Assembly: GCA_958421275.1 (NCBI GenBank)
Contig: CATZLI010000002.1
Span: 124,001-188,000, forward strand
DNA from: an uncultured Collinsella sp.
GTDB taxonomy: Bacteria; Actinomycetota; Coriobacteriia; Coriobacteriales; Coriobacteriaceae
Length of the DNA: 64,000 nucleotides
Direction of reading: 5' to 3'
Shown here: positions 39,697 through 49,143 of the stretch, one piece after another
Layout: the number at the start of each line of letters is the position of its first letter
How positions within the stretch are numbered: the first letter of the stretch is position 1
Notes under the pieces: model-generated
Told to the model about the DNA's origin: nothing
The model's input: only the letters and a program-made list of their open reading frames with translations
Databases searched by the model: none
Made by a program: the position numbers and the translations under genes

Positions 39697-40830
39697 ATGC
39701 AGCATTCGAACCATCGCACCGCAGCGCTCATCGCGTCGAAGCCGGCTCGTATCATCACGAGCGCCGCGCTCGCCGTTGCACTGACGGCCGCGCCGATGCT
39801 CTCCCCCGTCGCAGCCTATGCCGCCTCGCAGGCAACGCAAGATCAGCTTTCCGCTGCCCAGCAGAAGATCGAAACCGCCACGAGTGCCTACAACGAGGCC
39901 CGCACCAAGCTCGAGGATCTGCAGAAGCAAATCGACACCAACGAGGCAAGCATCGAGAAGATCGAAGCCGAACTTCCCGATCAGCAGGCCAAGGCGAGCT
40001 CCGCCATGCGCGATCTGTATAAGTACCAGAAGGGCACCAACCCCATCGTGAGCTTCCTGGTCAATGCGCAGAGCCTGGGAGAGTTCATCACCACCTGCAA
40101 GTACACCAACCAGATCACGAGCTCGAGCGTCGACGAGATCGAAGAGCTTAACAAGATGCAGACCGAGCTCGAGCAGAACAAGACCGAGCTCGAGCAGGCC
40201 AAGTCCCAACTCGAAACCGAGCAGAAAACCGCCGAGGACGCACTGGCACAGGCCCAGCAGCTTCGCAGCGAAGCCCAGGCAAAGGCCGAGCAGGAGAATG
40301 CCGCCGAGCTGGCCAAGCTCGAGGCCGACAAGGCCGCTGCCGCCGAGAAGCTCTCGGGCGAGGGCGTGAGCGGCAACAACTCCAACAGCCAGGCCAATAA
40401 CGCCAACACCACCATTGACACCACGGTGAACAACTCCAATACCGGCAACTCCGATTACGACTCGTTTATCAACGAGTGGACGAGTCGCATCGACAACTAC
40501 CTCGCCGGCTCCCCCATGGCAGGCCAGGGTTACACCTTTGCCGTCGCCGCCTGGAACACCGGTGTTGACCCTCGCTGGTCTCCCGCCATCGCCTGCATCG
40601 AGAGCAGCAAGGGCCTCTATTGTGCCGGCTCCTGTAACGCCTGGGGCTGGAGCGCCCGCGGCGGCGGCTGGCGGAGCTTTGGTAGCTGGAGCGAGGGCGT
40701 CTCTGCCCACGTTGCCTACCTGGGCGCCAACTATGGCTCCACGCTTACCCCGGCAGCCGCCAAAAAGTACTGCCCGCCCACGTGGCAGGACTGGTACAAC
40801 AAGGTTGCAACCCAGATGAACCGCATCTAA
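39697..40830 (+). CDS. Secreted coiled-coil protein with lysozyme/glucosaminidase-like C-terminal domain
   Basis: 377 residues. A signal peptide covers about 1-43 (basic start, hydrophobic core, AYAA). Residues 45-225 form a long coiled coil rich in Gln, Glu and Lys like those of PcsB/NlpC-type cell-separation proteins. An Asn/Ser/Thr linker (about 230-255) leads to a domain with GYTFAVAAWNTGVDPRWSPA, CIESSKGLYC, NAWGWSA and SWSEGVSAHVAYLG, resembling lysozyme-like or glucosaminidase domains, with the acidic residue in CIES a candidate catalyst. ATG 39697 has AGAGGGA upstream. A peptidoglycan hydrolase role is likely but unproven. Confidence 0.75.
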   Translation: MQHSNHRTAALIASKPARIITSAALAVALTAAPMLSPVAAYAASQATQDQLSAAQQKIETATSAYNEARTKLEDLQKQIDTNEASIEKIEAELPDQQAKASSAMRDLYKYQKGTNPIVSFLVNAQSLGEFITTCKYTNQITSSSVDEIEELNKMQTELEQNKTELEQAKSQLETEQKTAEDALAQAQQLRSEAQAKAEQENAAELAKLEADKAAAAEKLSGEGVSGNNSNSQANNANTTIDTTVNNSNTGNSDYDSFINEWTSRIDNYLAGSPMAGQGYTFAVAAWNTGVDPRWSPAIACIESSKGLYCAGSCNAWGWSARGGGWRSFGSWSEGVSAHVAYLGANYGSTLTPAAAKKYCPPTWQDWYNKVATQMNRI

Positions 40831-40840
40831 GATCAACGTC

Positions 40841-40868
40841 AAAGGGCCCCAATTGGGGCCCTTTTTTC
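40841..40868 (+). terminator. Terminator after the secreted coiled-coil gene
   Basis: AAAGGGCCCC AATT GGGGCCC followed by TTTTTTC; a perfect palindrome ten bases after the stop. Confidence 0.93.
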
Positions 40869-40870
40869 TT

Positions 40871-42262
40871 TTATGCGACGGAGGTATCGACGATGCCAGT
40901 CGCGTTTGCGATGGCAACAATGATGATCATTGCCAACAAGAGCACACCCATAGCCTTGAGCCAGAGCTTTGCAAGCTTTTTACCGCGATATCTATCGAGT
41001 AGCTCAAACCGCCGGCGAAGGCGGCGTTTATCGAGCATCACAAAATGAATGAGCACTATGAGACCGTCAACGAAGATAAAATACTCAATCGCGAGAAACC
41101 ACATCGGGTAGTTTTGGTTGGCGCCCGTGGGATGAAAAACGGCAAAATGGCTTCCGGCAAAGAAAACAAGTAGCGAAAGATAGACGAATCCGTTCCAAAT
41201 GCGCCCAACGGTGTCGGGAATGCGGGAGATTAAACTCGGGCGCTCAGGCACCAATGGCAACCCACCCTGAGACTGATCCGTGGGGAGCACGGGCGCAGGG
41301 CACACAGCTCGCCGCTCTGGAGGCTCTTGGAAGGAAGCAGCATTCGGCGCGAACGACGGCGTCGGTGCGGACAACGCATAGGATGCGCGCGCAGCGTGCC
41401 CTAGCGCCTTCGCGCTTGCAAAGCGCTTGTCCGGATCGAGCGCCATCGCCATGCAAATAACATCGGCAAGCGAGGCGGGGACGTCATATGCCTCGCATTG
41501 CTCGCGCATGTTCCGACCTGGCTTGGGATCGGCCCCCGTCAGACAAAAGAATAGCAGGGCACCGAGCGCATAGACATCGCTGCGCACGCTCGTCTGGCCA
41601 AAACCGTACTGTTCGGGTGGCGCATAGGGTCGCGTACCAAACTTAACGGTATCGGCATCGGCTCCTTCGCGCCACACGCGAGCGATTCCCAAGTCGATAA
41701 TCACCAGCGATGAAAACGTCATGCCTGTATCGGGCGTATAGTTTGCGCCCGATACGATGATATTCGAGGGCTTTAGGTCGCGATGGATCACCGGCGCAGC
41801 CATCTCCCCCGCCGACGCAAAGCCGGCATGGAGCTCCGCAACTGCATCACAAAGGGCGCCAAACAGCTCACAAGCATAATCGGGCGTCGCACCCAAACGC
41901 CCCACCAGGGCCCCGAGCGTTTCGCCTTCGATATATTCCATGACCACGCAAAGCTCGTCGCCCACGCGGCGGCAATCGACAATCCGAGGCAAGTGCTCGT
42001 AACGTCGCCCGGCATGCTGGGCCGCAAACAGGCGTTCATACGCCCCGCCAATCTGGGCCGACGCATCGATGCGCTTGCGAACAAAGGGGCCAAGAGATCC
42101 CCCGCCAGAGCCCTCAAAGTATACGAGCTCGGTCGTCTCGACGTCGGAGTGCTTGAGCACACGGTCTACGCGATAACTGTCATCACGCTCAAGTGACGCC
42201 AGGTGTCCGGCGAGCGCAGCGGTCAGCTCATCATCGGAATATGTTGGGCTCTGAGTATCCAT
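40871..42262 (-). CDS. Membrane-associated serine/threonine protein kinase
   Basis: 463 residues. The kinase domain (about 30-310) has the beta-3 lysine K63 (FVRKRI), HRDLKPSN at 160-167 and the metal-binding Asp in IDLG at 189-192 (a DLG variant of DFG), followed by the APE-like YAPPEQY. The glycine loop is atypical. After a Pro-rich linker come three hydrophobic helices (about 350-455), so the kinase is tethered with the catalytic domain inside. ATG 42262 is used here; ATG 42271 and GTG 42286 are also in frame but the latter falls inside a hairpin. Neighbouring HTH and FxLYD genes may be its partners. Confidence 0.85.
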   Translation of the reverse strand: MDTQSPTYSDDELTAALAGHLASLERDDSYRVDRVLKHSDVETTELVYFEGSGGGSLGPFVRKRIDASAQIGGAYERLFAAQHAGRRYEHLPRIVDCRRVGDELCVVMEYIEGETLGALVGRLGATPDYACELFGALCDAVAELHAGFASAGEMAAPVIHRDLKPSNIIVSGANYTPDTGMTFSSLVIIDLGIARVWREGADADTVKFGTRPYAPPEQYGFGQTSVRSDVYALGALLFFCLTGADPKPGRNMREQCEAYDVPASLADVICMAMALDPDKRFASAKALGHAARASYALSAPTPSFAPNAASFQEPPERRAVCPAPVLPTDQSQGGLPLVPERPSLISRIPDTVGRIWNGFVYLSLLVFFAGSHFAVFHPTGANQNYPMWFLAIEYFIFVDGLIVLIHFVMLDKRRLRRRFELLDRYRGKKLAKLWLKAMGVLLLAMIIIVAIANATGIVDTSVA

Positions 42263-42277
42263 AGCGTCCATAATAAC

Positions 42278-42313
42278 GCAGGGCACGGACGCCCAATGAC
42301 GCCCGTGCCCTGC
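42278..42313 (-). terminator. Hairpin between the HTH gene and the kinase gene
   Basis: Arms beginning GCAGGGCACGG (42278) and ending CCGTGCCCTGC (42313) pair over about 11 perfect plus several imperfect positions around CAAT. It ends directly before the kinase start, so it either terminates the HTH transcript or attenuates the kinase. Confidence 0.6.
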
Positions 42314-42357
42314 ACGTTCTAAATATCGTGAACGGCGCTTCCGCCAGCAGTTAGCCG

Positions 42358-42780
42358 TTAACTCACCGTCTCCTCGCCAAAGCGATACAGCTCCTCGTTC
42401 ACCTTTTGCAGGCTGCAGCCACGATCGATACAGAAAATGATGATGGCGTCACGGCGATCCTTGCAGTTGAGGACATTGGCACCCGCCGCCGTCAAGGCGC
42501 GGTTGGTTTCCTTGAGCGTTAGCGCCATGGCGAAGGCAATCTGCAGCACCTTATTGCGACTTAGATGCCGCGTACCGGTAAAGATCTGATAGCCAAACGT
42601 CTCGTTGAGGTCGGCCATACGCACCACGCGCGAACGCTCCAGACCTTTCTCTTGCAGAAGCTGCTTTAAGTAGTCCGAAAGCGACGGGGCGGCAAAGTCA
42701 TGCCCCTTGATATAGTCATCAATGCTTGGCGCATCGAGAAGCTCATTGAGCAGCTCCTCAGTCAGCTTTTTATCGGGCAT
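42358..42780 (-). CDS. HTH-like protein encoded next to the kinase
   Basis: 140 residues. The central part (about 35-95) reads SLSDYLKQLLQEKGLERSRV, then LNETFGYQIFTGTRHLSRNK, which looks like an XRE-type helix-turn-helix; the C-terminal half (KDRRDAIIIFCIDRGCSLQK) is a helical domain with two cysteines. The same small protein type is often seen beside membrane-bound Ser/Thr kinases in Gram-positive anaerobes, as far as I recall. It may be a kinase substrate or the transcription regulator of the locus; no direct evidence for either. Confidence 0.6.
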   Translation of the reverse strand: MPDKKLTEELLNELLDAPSIDDYIKGHDFAAPSLSDYLKQLLQEKGLERSRVVRMADLNETFGYQIFTGTRHLSRNKVLQIAFAMALTLKETNRALTAAGANVLNCKDRRDAIIIFCIDRGCSLQKVNEELYRFGEETVS

Positions 42781-42812
42781 ACGACTTCACCTCCCCCAGT
42801 GCATGCAACATG

Positions 42813-43256
42813 CTAGAAACCGCTCACATCCGAGCGCTCCCAACTGGCGACCTGATCGGGAGACACCGTGCCCAGCGCCTCGAACTTCCAGGAGCCGCCC
42901 GCCTTCAGATGATTGGTGTTTGCAAGAGCCGTTCCAACCTGGTTGCCATCAGCATCATACAGACCATACTCAATCTGAATGTAGCTCTTTTCCTTGTCCG
43001 TGTTATTGGTCAGCGTACCCGTGATCTTATAGGCAAACTGATTGGAGGTGTCTTCAGCCTCGTCAGCAATGGTATACGGTTCTTGCGGTTCTTTTTGCTC
43101 CTCAGCCTGCTGTGTCGTCTCGGCAGGTTTTGCCGAATCGTTCGCAGACGAATCGGTTGAGTTGCCGCCCATAGAGCCCACGGCACCGGCAATAACCAGC
43201 ACCACGATGACGCCTAGGACAATCTTGCCAATCGGCTTCTTTCCCTCTTTTGCCAT
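42813..43256 (-). CDS. Membrane-anchored FxLYD-domain protein
   Basis: 147 residues: a basic N-terminus (MAKEGKKPIGK), one hydrophobic helix (about 10-28), a Ser/Asp/Glu/Gln-rich linker (about 30-60) and an extracytoplasmic beta-rich domain with ITGTLTNNTDKEKSYIQIEY and GLYDADGNQVGTALANTNHL, matching the FxLYD domain. Such domains are common in Gram-positive surface proteins with unknown ligands. It is first in the minus-strand set FxLYD-HTH-kinase. Confidence 0.75.
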   Translation of the reverse strand: MAKEGKKPIGKIVLGVIVVLVIAGAVGSMGGNSTDSSANDSAKPAETTQQAEEQKEPQEPYTIADEAEDTSNQFAYKITGTLTNNTDKEKSYIQIEYGLYDADGNQVGTALANTNHLKAGGSWKFEALGTVSPDQVASWERSDVSGF

Positions 43257-43415
43257 TATGCATCCTTCCTACGATCCGGCTACCGTGCCGGCGCACAGCA
43301 CATCGTAGGAGGCAGCGAACTCAAATTCATTAGCTGGGAGCTAATGTCGCAACACAGCTTGCCATCCGACGCTCATTGAGTCCTTTTTTCCTTCACCGAA
43401 CTCATGCCTTTGTTG

Positions 43416-43443
43416 TTGACTATTAAACATTTAGACGTAAACT
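43416..43443 (+). promoter_or_regulatory. Promoter of the OYE-AcnX cluster
   Basis: TTGACT at 43416-43421 and TAAACT at 43438-43443 with a 16-base spacer, 37 bases before the TTG start. A plausible sigma-70-type promoter in an AT-rich patch. Confidence 0.5.
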
Positions 43444-43479
43444 GCTTTGTTACCTTGTCAACATCTGAAAGGAACCTCA

Positions 43480-45801
43480 TTGGGAAAAGACGTACTGGTG
43501 CAGCAACTCGTCGACTCATTCGACAGCTGGCCCGCCAAAAATTCCGGTTGTGGATTGTCCCGCATGACACAAGAGCTCTATCCTTTTGACAAGCTCTTCT
43601 CTCCCATCAAAATCAACAAGCTCACCGTCAAAAACCGCATTGTCATGGCACCGATGGGCAATATCGACATGTGCGAGGAAACTGGCCGCCCCAGTGACAT
43701 GATGCTGCAGTACTTTTTCGCCCGCGCCAAAGACGGCTGCGGCCTCATCACAACAGGACTCGTGCCGGTAAGCCACGGCATCGATACCACGGTCACCGAG
43801 CTGGACAAGCTCACCTATTTCCCGCGCATCGATCGGAGCCGAACCGTTATGGCAGGCTGGCGCGACCTTGCCCAAGGTGTCCATGCCTTCGGATCGCGCA
43901 TTTTTGTCCAGCTTACGGCTGGACTCGGCCGCGTGGGCAACCCGCAATGCCTCATCACGCAAAAGAAGTTTCCGGTCTCGGCGAGTTTCTTGCCTAACTA
44001 CTACATCCCCGCCATTCCATGCATGCGCCTCTCGGACCAAAAGCTGCGCCGTATCGTAAACAATATCGGCCAAGCGGCGGCCGATGCCCATGCCATGGGC
44101 ATCGATGGCGTCTATTTGCACGGGCACGAGGGTTATCTTATCGAGCAGCTCGGAAACCCCGCCTTTAACCATCGTAAGCTCGGACGTTATGCCGATTGGC
44201 GTCAATTTGGCCTCGATATGGTCAAAGAAATCCGTCGCCGCGTTGGGCCCGACTACCCCATTATGTACCGCATCGACCTTTCGCTTGCACTCGAGGAAAC
44301 CTATGACGAGCAGGTCATGAATTCGACCTATCTGGGACGCATGCGCGGCGGCCGCACGGTCGAACAGACCCTGTGCTATATGGAAGAACTCGTGACGGCG
44401 GGAGTAGACATCTTTGACGTCGACCTGGGTTGCTACGACAACTGGTGGATGCCCCACCCGCCCGCGAGCATGCCCGCAGGCTGCTTCGTTCCCATGGCGC
44501 GCGCCGTTCGGGAGCGCTTTGTCGCCGACAATATCCGCTCCAATGCCGGCCTTCCCGTACCCGTTGTCGCGGTGGGTAAGTTGGGCTACCCCGACATTGC
44601 CGAACGCGCCCTTCGCAATGGCGATGCCGATATGATCATGCTCGGACGCCCGCTACTTGCGGATCCTGAGTGGCCCAATAAGGCGTACGCCGGTCGCGTG
44701 GCAGATATTCGCCCCTGCATCGGATGCCAGGAAGGATGCCTCAACGAGTTTGTCGAAGGGGGCCATCCGCAGTGTGCCGTCAATCCACGCTGCAGCTTTG
44801 AATGCCTCATGCCCCAGACACCCGCTCCCGCCATAGAATCCAAACGCATAGCGGTGATAGGAGCCGGACCCGCCGGGATGGTCTGTGCGCTAATCGCCGC
44901 GCGTCGCGGCCACGACGTAAAGCTCATCGACACCGAAGATGAACTTGGAGGAAAACTCCTCTCCGCCAGCGCCGCCCGGATCAAGTTCGACCTCGATAAT
45001 TACCGCTCCTATCTTGTTCGACAGGTGCGCGAGCAGACAGAAAAACCCAACGGGAACCTGACACTCGAGCTTGGACGGGCAGTACGCGCCGAAGATCTTG
45101 CAAAAGCAGGCTTCGACGCAATCGTGTGCGCGACAGGCACTTCCAATGCGATACCGCCCATCCCCGGCCTTACGGAGCTTGCAGCATCGGGCCACGCCGT
45201 GCAGGCAACGCAGCTACTGCGCCAACCCGCGCTGCTTGGTAACGCCAAAACCGTCGCCATCATTGGCGGAGGGGCCGTGGGCTGCGAGGTTGCCCAATGG
45301 CTCACCGTCGAACACGGCATACCACAGGTCAGCGTAATTGAAATGCTGCCTCACATGATGCAGGGCGCCTGTACGGCAAATCGTGGCCACCTACTCCATG
45401 CGCTCAGGGGACGCAATGTGCGGCTTCTCAATATGACACGCGTCGAGCGCGCGGAGGTCGGCGGCAAACGCGAGTCTGGAGCCCCATCGAGGTGCGCGCG
45501 TCTCCACTTGAGTCGCAACTGCCACAAAAACGTTCCCGACCCCTACGTCTCGTGGTCACCGGTCTTGCCCGAGAACGTCGAAAACCCGCTTGCACCCAAA
45601 ATCGGCAACGACTGGAAGCCGCTCGAGCTAACCTGCGACCTGGTAATCATTGCCTGTGGCGGACACCCCGACGACGCGCTGTTCTACAAACTGCAGCAGA
45701 CGCACGCCGCAGACGAGCTGCATAACATCGGCGATGGGTTTGCACCCGGCCGCGTGCTCGAAGCGGTCCGTGCGGCATACCGACTCGGCACCAATATCTA
45801 A
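43480..45801 (+). CDS. Old Yellow Enzyme-type Fe-S flavoprotein (2,4-dienoyl-CoA reductase/BaiCD-like)
   Basis: 773 residues from TTG 43480, which follows GAAAGGAACC as other starts here do; ATG 43564 would skip 28 residues and has no good ribosome binding site. The N-terminal TIM barrel binds FMN (LFSPIKINKLTVKNRIVMAP). A 4Fe-4S motif CIGCQEGC plus a fourth Cys eleven residues on (GGHPQCAVNP) follows, then a Rossmann FAD domain (IAVIGAGPAGMVCALIAARR) and a second one (VAIIGGGAVGCEVAQW) for NAD(P)H. Enzymes of this build reduce activated C=C bonds. The active-site region HGHEGYLIEQ differs from the common HGAHGYL. Next to aconitase X genes. Confidence 0.87.
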   Translation: MGKDVLVQQLVDSFDSWPAKNSGCGLSRMTQELYPFDKLFSPIKINKLTVKNRIVMAPMGNIDMCEETGRPSDMMLQYFFARAKDGCGLITTGLVPVSHGIDTTVTELDKLTYFPRIDRSRTVMAGWRDLAQGVHAFGSRIFVQLTAGLGRVGNPQCLITQKKFPVSASFLPNYYIPAIPCMRLSDQKLRRIVNNIGQAAADAHAMGIDGVYLHGHEGYLIEQLGNPAFNHRKLGRYADWRQFGLDMVKEIRRRVGPDYPIMYRIDLSLALEETYDEQVMNSTYLGRMRGGRTVEQTLCYMEELVTAGVDIFDVDLGCYDNWWMPHPPASMPAGCFVPMARAVRERFVADNIRSNAGLPVPVVAVGKLGYPDIAERALRNGDADMIMLGRPLLADPEWPNKAYAGRVADIRPCIGCQEGCLNEFVEGGHPQCAVNPRCSFECLMPQTPAPAIESKRIAVIGAGPAGMVCALIAARRGHDVKLIDTEDELGGKLLSASAARIKFDLDNYRSYLVRQVREQTEKPNGNLTLELGRAVRAEDLAKAGFDAIVCATGTSNAIPPIPGLTELAASGHAVQATQLLRQPALLGNAKTVAIIGGGAVGCEVAQWLTVEHGIPQVSVIEMLPHMMQGACTANRGHLLHALRGRNVRLLNMTRVERAEVGGKRESGAPSRCARLHLSRNCHKNVPDPYVSWSPVLPENVENPLAPKIGNDWKPLELTCDLVIIACGGHPDDALFYKLQQTHAADELHNIGDGFAPGRVLEAVRAAYRLGTNI

Positions 45802-45822
45802 CACGAAAGGATGGGCTCACAG

Positions 45823-47100
45823 ATGAACCTGACCTCCCAGCAACAAGCCCTGCTCGACGGCGCCAAGGGCCCCGCCATGGCCAAAGTGGTCAAGACCCTC
45901 GTTATGTACGGCGAATGCTTTGGCGCCGAGCGTATGGTTCCCGTGACCGGCGCAAACGGTCATCTTGTCACAAGTTTTGGCCTCTCCATGCTCGGTCCAG
46001 TCTATGACCTTATGGATGAGCTGCTGAAAGACGGCGCACTGTCCGGTCAGTCATTCTCGGTCGACCCGAGGCCCCTCGACCCCGCCGTCCCGGCCAACCC
46101 GCTGCAAAAGTTGCTGTTCAAGATTATGTATTCCAAACAAGACGATTATGAGGCACAGCTGCGCAGCATGGGTCTATTGGACAGCGATGCTTTCACCTGC
46201 ACCTGCTACCAGCCCGAGGTTGGCAATCGACCTCGGCGTGGCGACATCCTAAGCTGGGCAGAAAGCAGCGCCGTGGTCTTTGCCAACTCCGTGTTGGGCG
46301 CTCGCTGCAATCGCAACTCCGGCATCATCGAGATGTTCGGCTCAATTGCCGGCTTTGTCCCGGAATTCGGCCTGCTCACCGATGAGGGCCGCAAGGCGAC
46401 CTGGATCATCGAAGTCGACTGTAAGCGCAAGCCCGAAGCGCAAGTGCTTGGCAGCGCCATTGGCATGAGGGTGATGGAAGACGTCCCTTACATTAAAGGC
46501 CTCGACCGCTGGCTTGGCCGCAAACTCACACCCGGCACGCAGGACTACCTTAAGGACATGGGCGCCGCCAGCGCATCGAACGGCGCTGTCGGGCTCTACC
46601 ACGTGGACGGCATCGCGCCCGAGGCCGTCGAACAAGGCGAACAACTCATAGCACCAGACGCCCAAATCTATCGCATTGACGACGCCGAGCTGGAACGCAT
46701 CCGCTCGAGCTACCCCGTTATGTGGAAGAACCCGGGCGCGCGCCCCAAGCTGGCCTTCATCGGCTGCCCCCATCTCTCGTCTGCACAACTCGCCCACTGG
46801 GCAGACGCTATCTGCGATGGGCTGAGCGCCTCCGGCAACCGCCGCGTGCAAGTACCCACCGTGCTGACCGCCGCCCCATCTGTGGCAGACGCCTTCCGCA
46901 AGACTGCGGCATACAGACGCCTCTCGACTACCGGCGCCGTCGTCTCGAGCATCTGCCCGCTTATGTACACCAACAACCCGCTGTGCGGCAGCATGCCCAT
47001 CATCACCAACTCCAACAAGTTGCGTACGTACTCGGCATCGCGCTACTACACCGACGACGAGGTGCTCGCCTACGTCACCACCGGAAAACCAATCAAATAG
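45823..47100 (+). CDS. Aconitase X catalytic (large) subunit
   Basis: 425 residues of the AcnX/DUF521 family. Motifs: GANGHLVTSFG, CTCYQPEVGN, WAESSAVVFANSVLGARCNR and FIGCPHLSSAQL, which hold the iron-sulfur and substrate ligands. Characterised AcnX enzymes include cis-3-hydroxy-L-proline dehydratase and the archaeal mevalonate-5-phosphate dehydratase. The swivelling subunit is encoded separately 14 bases downstream. ATG 45823 is preferred to 45811 because the AAAGG lies too close to the latter. Substrate not determined; neighbours argue for an amino-acid-type catabolism. Confidence 0.88.
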   Translation: MNLTSQQQALLDGAKGPAMAKVVKTLVMYGECFGAERMVPVTGANGHLVTSFGLSMLGPVYDLMDELLKDGALSGQSFSVDPRPLDPAVPANPLQKLLFKIMYSKQDDYEAQLRSMGLLDSDAFTCTCYQPEVGNRPRRGDILSWAESSAVVFANSVLGARCNRNSGIIEMFGSIAGFVPEFGLLTDEGRKATWIIEVDCKRKPEAQVLGSAIGMRVMEDVPYIKGLDRWLGRKLTPGTQDYLKDMGAASASNGAVGLYHVDGIAPEAVEQGEQLIAPDAQIYRIDDAELERIRSSYPVMWKNPGARPKLAFIGCPHLSSAQLAHWADAICDGLSASGNRRVQVPTVLTAAPSVADAFRKTAAYRRLSTTGAVVSSICPLMYTNNPLCGSMPIITNSNKLRTYSASRYYTDDEVLAYVTTGKPIK

Positions 47101-47114
47101 GAAGGCGACTCCTC

Positions 47115-47558
47115 ATGGAAAAAATCTTTCACGGCCGCGTCGTTGTCCCCGGAACTGCCCACGCCAAGGCACTCGTCTCTCACGGAGGGCTCAACACACT
47201 CGCATCGTTTCAGAAGGCACTGATGTTTGGTGACAAAAAGGCCACGTGTTCCGACCAAAACAATCCCGACTTGTACGGCAAACCTTTGGCGGGATGCGCC
47301 CTGTGCCTTCCGCAGACCATCGGCTCCACCACAGGCGGCATGGTGCTCTTCTGCGCCACCAAAATGGGGCGCCAACCCGCATGCCTGCTGTTTTCCAAAC
47401 CCATTGACAGCCTTGCCGCCGCTGGCGCGATTCTCTCGGGCGTATGGACCGACACCCCCATGCCCACCATTGACAACCTGGGCGATGGGTTTCTCGATGC
47501 CGTATCGACGGGAGACGCCATCACTGTGGCCGAAGACGGCACGGTCATCGTCGGCTAA
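47115..47558 (+). CDS. Aconitase X swivelling (small) subunit
   Basis: 147 residues of the DUF126/AcnX small-subunit family. It starts EKIFHGRVVVPGTAHAKAL and contains SDQNNPDLYGKPLAG and LPQTIGSTTGGMVLFC, the loop that closes over the active site of the large subunit. It is 14 bases after the large-subunit gene, with GGAAGG upstream of the ATG. The two form one dehydratase. Confidence 0.88.
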   Translation: MEKIFHGRVVVPGTAHAKALVSHGGLNTLASFQKALMFGDKKATCSDQNNPDLYGKPLAGCALCLPQTIGSTTGGMVLFCATKMGRQPACLLFSKPIDSLAAAGAILSGVWTDTPMPTIDNLGDGFLDAVSTGDAITVAEDGTVIVG

Positions 47559-47668
47559 GACTGTCCGACCCGCCGCCCTCAGATGAACAACGTGTTTCGC
47601 CGTTTCCCACGCGCGGTGCGGGCGATAATCTTGACATATTCGATATACAACACGAAAGGAGTCCCACC

Positions 47669-49090
47669 ATGGGAGCATCGGTATCGGTCGCACAGGGCGC
47701 GCCTCTTGATGCAGGCACCTACAAGGCAGACGAGGCAGCCGTCGAGCGCTTTTGCGAATTGCTGCGCATCCCCACTGTTTCGCGTGAGAACATCGCCGAG
47801 CGCGACGATGAGCCCTTCAGTCAGTGGATTCCCACGCTTCAGCGACTTTATCCGCATTTCTTTAAAGTCGCCGAGCCCACACGCATCGACGACTTTGGCA
47901 TGCTCCTGCGTTGGCCTGGCGCCGATTCCGCCTTGGACCCCATCGTCATGATGGCGCATCAGGACGTCGTGCCCGTCGAGGGCCAAGACTGGAAGCATGA
48001 TCCCTTTGGAGCCGAGATCATCGACGGCGAAATCTGGGCCCGCGGTTCACTCGACACCAAGTGCATCGTCTCTGCTTTTCTCGAGGCCACCGAGCACCTA
48101 ATCGATCAGGGCTTCGTTCCCCCGCGCGATGTCTGGTTCTTCTCGAGCGATGGCGAGGAAATCGCCGCGCCTACTGCAACCCATGCAGTGCAGTGGCTTC
48201 GCGAGCACAACATCCATCCCTATATGGTGCTCGATGAGGGTGGAGCCGTGGCAACCAATGCCCCGCTCGGCGTCACCGAACCCGTTGCCATGGTAGGTGT
48301 GTCCGAGAAGGGCCACGTCGACCTTACCGTCACGGCGCGCGCCGACGGCGGCCATGCCTCTACGCCTGCGGCAAACGATGCCTGCCGTCTTCTCTGCCGT
48401 GTATGCGAGACTATCTCGGCCAACCCCGGCAAGCCGCAGCTCACGCCCGCCGTCGAGGCTACACTGACCGAGTTGGGTGCCCGTAGCAGCGCGACGTATC
48501 AGGCAATCTTTGGCAACCTGTGGCTCACGCGCCCCGCGGTTACCAAGATCATGGCCGCCAGCCCCGAGACCTCGGCCATGCTGCGCACAACCTATGCGCT
48601 CACGCAGCTCGAAGGCTCCAATGCGCACAATGTGCTGCCACCAGCTGCTCGCGCCAACTTCAACGTGCGCATCGCTCCGTTTGAGAGTATCGCCGATGCC
48701 GTTGAGCGCGCCCGCAAGCTCGCCGCCCAGCAGTGCCGCGCCTCGGGCGTAAGCCCCGACCATGTCACCGTCGAAATCAACGAGGCGATTCCCTACACCG
48801 AGCCCGCGCCCATCTCGCCTTACGAAGACGATGCCGCCTTCAACTACATCCATCGCTGCGTGTCGGGTGTCTATCCCGAGGCCGGCTTTGCTCCCTACGT
48901 GCAGAACTCCTGCACCGACTCGCGCGAGTTCAACGAGATCTGCGATCGCGTCTACCGCTTCTGCGGCTTTATCTACTCGGGTGAGGCACGCAAGCTCATC
49001 CATGCCGCCAACGAACGCATCGGCGTCGACGTCTACAAGCGCGGTATCGAATTCTATGTGGCGTTTCTCGCCAACCTTGGACAACTGTAG
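47669..49090 (+). CDS. M20-family metallopeptidase (dipeptidase/carboxypeptidase-like)
   Basis: 473 residues. Zinc-binding motifs are present: VMMAHQDVVPV (His), GEIWARGSLDTKC (bridging Asp) and FFSSDGEEI (catalytic and metal Glu); the dimerisation domain and a late His complete the fold. It resembles CPS1/PM20D1-type M20A carboxypeptidases or dipeptidases. No signal peptide. It follows the AcnX genes by 110 bases and precedes an MFS carrier, so it may release the amino acid handled by the cluster from imported peptides or conjugates. Confidence 0.85.
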   Translation: MGASVSVAQGAPLDAGTYKADEAAVERFCELLRIPTVSRENIAERDDEPFSQWIPTLQRLYPHFFKVAEPTRIDDFGMLLRWPGADSALDPIVMMAHQDVVPVEGQDWKHDPFGAEIIDGEIWARGSLDTKCIVSAFLEATEHLIDQGFVPPRDVWFFSSDGEEIAAPTATHAVQWLREHNIHPYMVLDEGGAVATNAPLGVTEPVAMVGVSEKGHVDLTVTARADGGHASTPAANDACRLLCRVCETISANPGKPQLTPAVEATLTELGARSSATYQAIFGNLWLTRPAVTKIMAASPETSAMLRTTYALTQLEGSNAHNVLPPAARANFNVRIAPFESIADAVERARKLAAQQCRASGVSPDHVTVEINEAIPYTEPAPISPYEDDAAFNYIHRCVSGVYPEAGFAPYVQNSCTDSREFNEICDRVYRFCGFIYSGEARKLIHAANERIGVDVYKRGIEFYVAFLANLGQL

Positions 49091-49143
49091 GACGGGAGGG
49101 CCGATAGCGCCCCTCCCCGCTTTTACCGACCAGGAGAACCAGC

